The notes under the pieces were generated by a model, which was given only the letters and a program-made list of their open reading frames with translations, had not been told where the DNA came from and did no database searches. Both the position numbers and the translations under genes were made by a program. A stretch of DNA of 6,872 nt from Clostridia bacterium (lineage in GTDB: Bacteria > Bacillota > Clostridia > Oscillospirales > Acutalibacteraceae): contig JAILDS010000058.1 in assembly GCA_024689165.1 (NCBI GenBank), forward strand, positions 1 to 6,872, in the 5' to 3' direction. The stretch's first letter is position 1. The number at the start of each line of letters is the position of its first letter. Positions 5,115 to 6,872 of this stretch are shown here, piece after piece.

Positions 5115-6872
5115 AATGTACCGCTTCAAGGGGACGCCCTACTGCACGGATGCGCTTCCGGAAGGGTATTCCGTTTCCAATTACAGGGATTTTTCCGACA
5201 AGCTCGCCTGGTGCGAGTGCTGCAAAAAGGGCCTTGTCGCGGACGACGCGGACGAGTTCACGTTCTATGATTCTATAGAGTCGTGGGACGAGATCGACAT
5301 CTGCAGGGACGTCTTTTTCCTCGATCATAACGGAGAGCACATCGGCACAGTCACCTGCTTCGTGAGAGACGACGGCAAGGGCGATATGCATATGGTCGGC
5401 ATCCGCGAGGACTACCGCGGCAGGGGGTTGTCAAAATACCTCAACGCGATCTTCTGCGAGCGGATGGACTCCCTCGGAGTCGAATGCTCCGAGCTGACCA
5501 CCGACGAATGGCGCAAAAACGCCGTGAAAGGCTATCTGTCCGGCGGGTGGCTGCCTGTGGAATACGACCTCGGCATGATCGACCGCTGGCAGGCGGTCCT
5601 CGAGGAGCACGGCATAGATTCCGTCAGGATGGTCTACGAGGACGGCAGCGACTACGGAACGGTATACAGGACGGGGCTTGCCCATAAGTATACCTTCGGC
5701 GTGTTCGGCGCGGGCCGCGGCAGGACCATGATGAACTACTGCGTTTCGAACGACAAGGCGAAGCTCGTCGCGGTCTGCGATTTCAGCGCGGAGGCCCTCG
5801 ACGGTATCAGGCGCGATTACGACTGCTCCGACGTGAAGCTGTTCGAAAGCTTCGACGAATTCATCAAAGAGGATTTCGACTGCATCGTCATGGCGAACTA
5901 CGCCACCGAGCACGCTCCCTACGCAGTGAAGGCGCTGCGCGCCGGCAAAAACGTCTTAAGCGAGGTCCTCCCGTGCCAGACTATGAAGGAGGCGGTGGAG
6001 CTCATAGAGGCCGTCGAGGAAACGGGGCTTACCTATGCTTACGCGGAGAATTACTGCTATATGCCCGCGCCGAAAAAGATAAAGGAGCTGTACCGCGCCG
6101 GCAAGCTGGGCAACTTCGAGTACGGCGAGGGCGAGTACATGCACTGCTGCGAGGCCCCGTGGCATAACCTGACGCAGACCGGGGCGACGCACTGGCGCAA
6201 CACCATGAGCGCGTTCTACTACTGCACGCATTCCATGGGTCCGCTCGTCCACATCACGGGTCTGCGCCCGGTGAAGGTAGTCGGGCTCGAGGTCGCCTAT
6301 AACGACAGGATGCGCCGTATGGGGGCGCTCGGCGGCCCCATAGGCGTTGAGATGGTCACCATGGAAAACGGCGGCGTGTGCAAGTCGCTGCACGGCGTCG
6401 GTCCCTCGAGGGACTCTATCTGGTACAGCGTATACGGTTCCCTCGGCAGGGCGGAGAGCGCCAGAGAGGACGCGGAAAACGGCGGCGTCGGCAAGCTTTA
6501 CACCGACCTGAGCGAAAACCCGACCGACCTTGCATGGTTCCCGACCGAAACTGACGTGCGCGACTCGCTTTCCGACGCCTGCGAAAAGAGCGGGCACGGC
6601 GGCAGCGATTATTATGTCATGCACCACCTCATCGAAAAGCTCCGTGGCAACAAAAACGCCGATACGGTCGACGTCTATGAGGCGATGGATATGTTCCTGC
6701 CGGGGCTTTTCGCCTACAGGAGCGTGCTTGAAGGCGGAAAAACGCTCGATATCCCGAACCTCAGGGACCCGAAGGTCAGGGAGCTTTACAGGAACGACAC
6801 GGCCTGCACCGACCCCGCCGTCGCGGGAGATATGCTGCAGCCGAGCTATTCGAAGGGCAACGCCGACATCGA
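5101..6872 (+). CDS. GNAT acetyltransferase - Gfo/Idh/MocA oxidoreductase fusion (partial, 3' end outside window)
   Basis: This frame stays open for 590 codons to the right edge. Residues about 1-160 form a GNAT acyltransferase domain: FFLDHNGEHIGTVTCFV (strands 3-4), then MVGIREDYRGRGLSKYL, where R106-G107-R108-G109 is the acetyl-CoA pyrophosphate loop, and EWRKNAVKGYLSGGWLP (136-152), the usual C-terminal block. After a linker (about 160-196), a Gfo/Idh/MocA domain starts with the dinucleotide-binding GVFGAGRGR (200-208), and D227 ends strand 2 (LVAVCD), suggesting NAD rather than NADP. Next come NYATEHAPYAVKALRAGKNVLSE, a variant EVLP (288-291) in place of EKP, GEGEYMH in the alpha/beta domain, YYCTHSMGP with H377, and HGGSDYYVMHHL (499-510). 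The C-terminal IPNLRDP region suggests the protein ends soon after the window. EVLP plus THxxGP resembles the GH109 branch, whose members use NAD transiently to cleave glycosides, but ordinary sugar dehydrogenase activity is equally possible. The overlap with the GH92 gene implies a shared substrate. Confidence 0.85.
   Translation, partial: MAQLKMYRFKGTPYCTDALPEGYSVSNYRDFSDKLAWCECCKKGLVADDADEFTFYDSIESWDEIDICRDVFFLDHNGEHIGTVTCFVRDDGKGDMHMVGIREDYRGRGLSKYLNAIFCERMDSLGVECSELTTDEWRKNAVKGYLSGGWLPVEYDLGMIDRWQAVLEEHGIDSVRMVYEDGSDYGTVYRTGLAHKYTFGVFGAGRGRTMMNYCVSNDKAKLVAVCDFSAEALDGIRRDYDCSDVKLFESFDEFIKEDFDCIVMANYATEHAPYAVKALRAGKNVLSEVLPCQTMKEAVELIEAVEETGLTYAYAENYCYMPAPKKIKELYRAGKLGNFEYGEGEYMHCCEAPWHNLTQTGATHWRNTMSAFYYCTHSMGPLVHITGLRPVKVVGLEVAYNDRMRRMGALGGPIGVEMVTMENGGVCKSLHGVGPSRDSIWYSVYGSLGRAESAREDAENGGVGKLYTDLSENPTDLAWFPTETDVRDSLSDACEKSGHGGSDYYVMHHLIEKLRGNKNADTVDVYEAMDMFLPGLFAYRSVLEGGKTLDIPNLRDPKVRELYRNDTACTDPAVAGDMLQPSYSKGNADI

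Noticed and set aside
5431..6627. Minus-strand open frames of 160 and 223 codons (5431-5913 and 5956-6627)
   Set aside because: They lie antisense to the GNAT-Gfo/Idh gene, whose conserved motifs in the + frame explain the sequence. The antisense products show no family features.

Overview
The window looks like chromosomal DNA from a moderately GC-rich, low-AT-bias Gram-positive bacterium, most plausibly an uncultured Clostridia/Firmicutes lineage. The reasons are a CDP-glycerol-polymer (teichoic-acid-type) transferase next to a teichoic-acid-type ABC exporter, purine-rich Shine-Dalgarno sites before most genes, and frequent AGG/AGA arginine codons. This placement is inference. All supported genes are on the + strand and form two units separated by an intrinsic terminator.

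Unit 1 (1-2945) is a surface-polymer cluster. It holds the last 19 codons of an unidentified gene, a CDP-glycerol glycerophosphotransferase-family enzyme (67-1236), an ABC-2 polysaccharide/teichoic acid export permease (1249-2046) and its ATPase (2061-2906). Gaps of 6, 12 and 14 bases and the strong hairpin plus T-run at 2914-2945 indicate one transcript that ends here. The expected joint role is to build or decorate a polyol-phosphate polymer on the cytoplasmic face and export it.

Unit 2 (about 2946 to beyond 6872) is a carbohydrate-processing cassette. It begins with a leader that can fold at the ribosome-binding site. Next comes a GH92-family (alpha-mannosidase-like) protein with no signal peptide (3003-5114). 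The third element overlaps its end by 14 bases: a long gene that runs off the right edge (5101 to >6872). Reading that gene shows an N-terminal GNAT acetyltransferase domain fused to a Gfo/Idh/MocA NAD-binding domain. The second domain has a variant of the usual EKP motif and a THxxGP motif reminiscent of the NAD-dependent GH109-type glycosidases. GH92, GNAT and Gfo/Idh together in one translationally coupled pair suggest a cytoplasmic pathway that cleaves and modifies an unusual, possibly N-acylated or amino-sugar-containing glycoside. This is the most interesting part of the window, and its substrate is unknown.

No tRNA, rRNA, CRISPR array, insertion sequence or phage feature was recognised. 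No stretch longer than about 100 bases lacks a gene.
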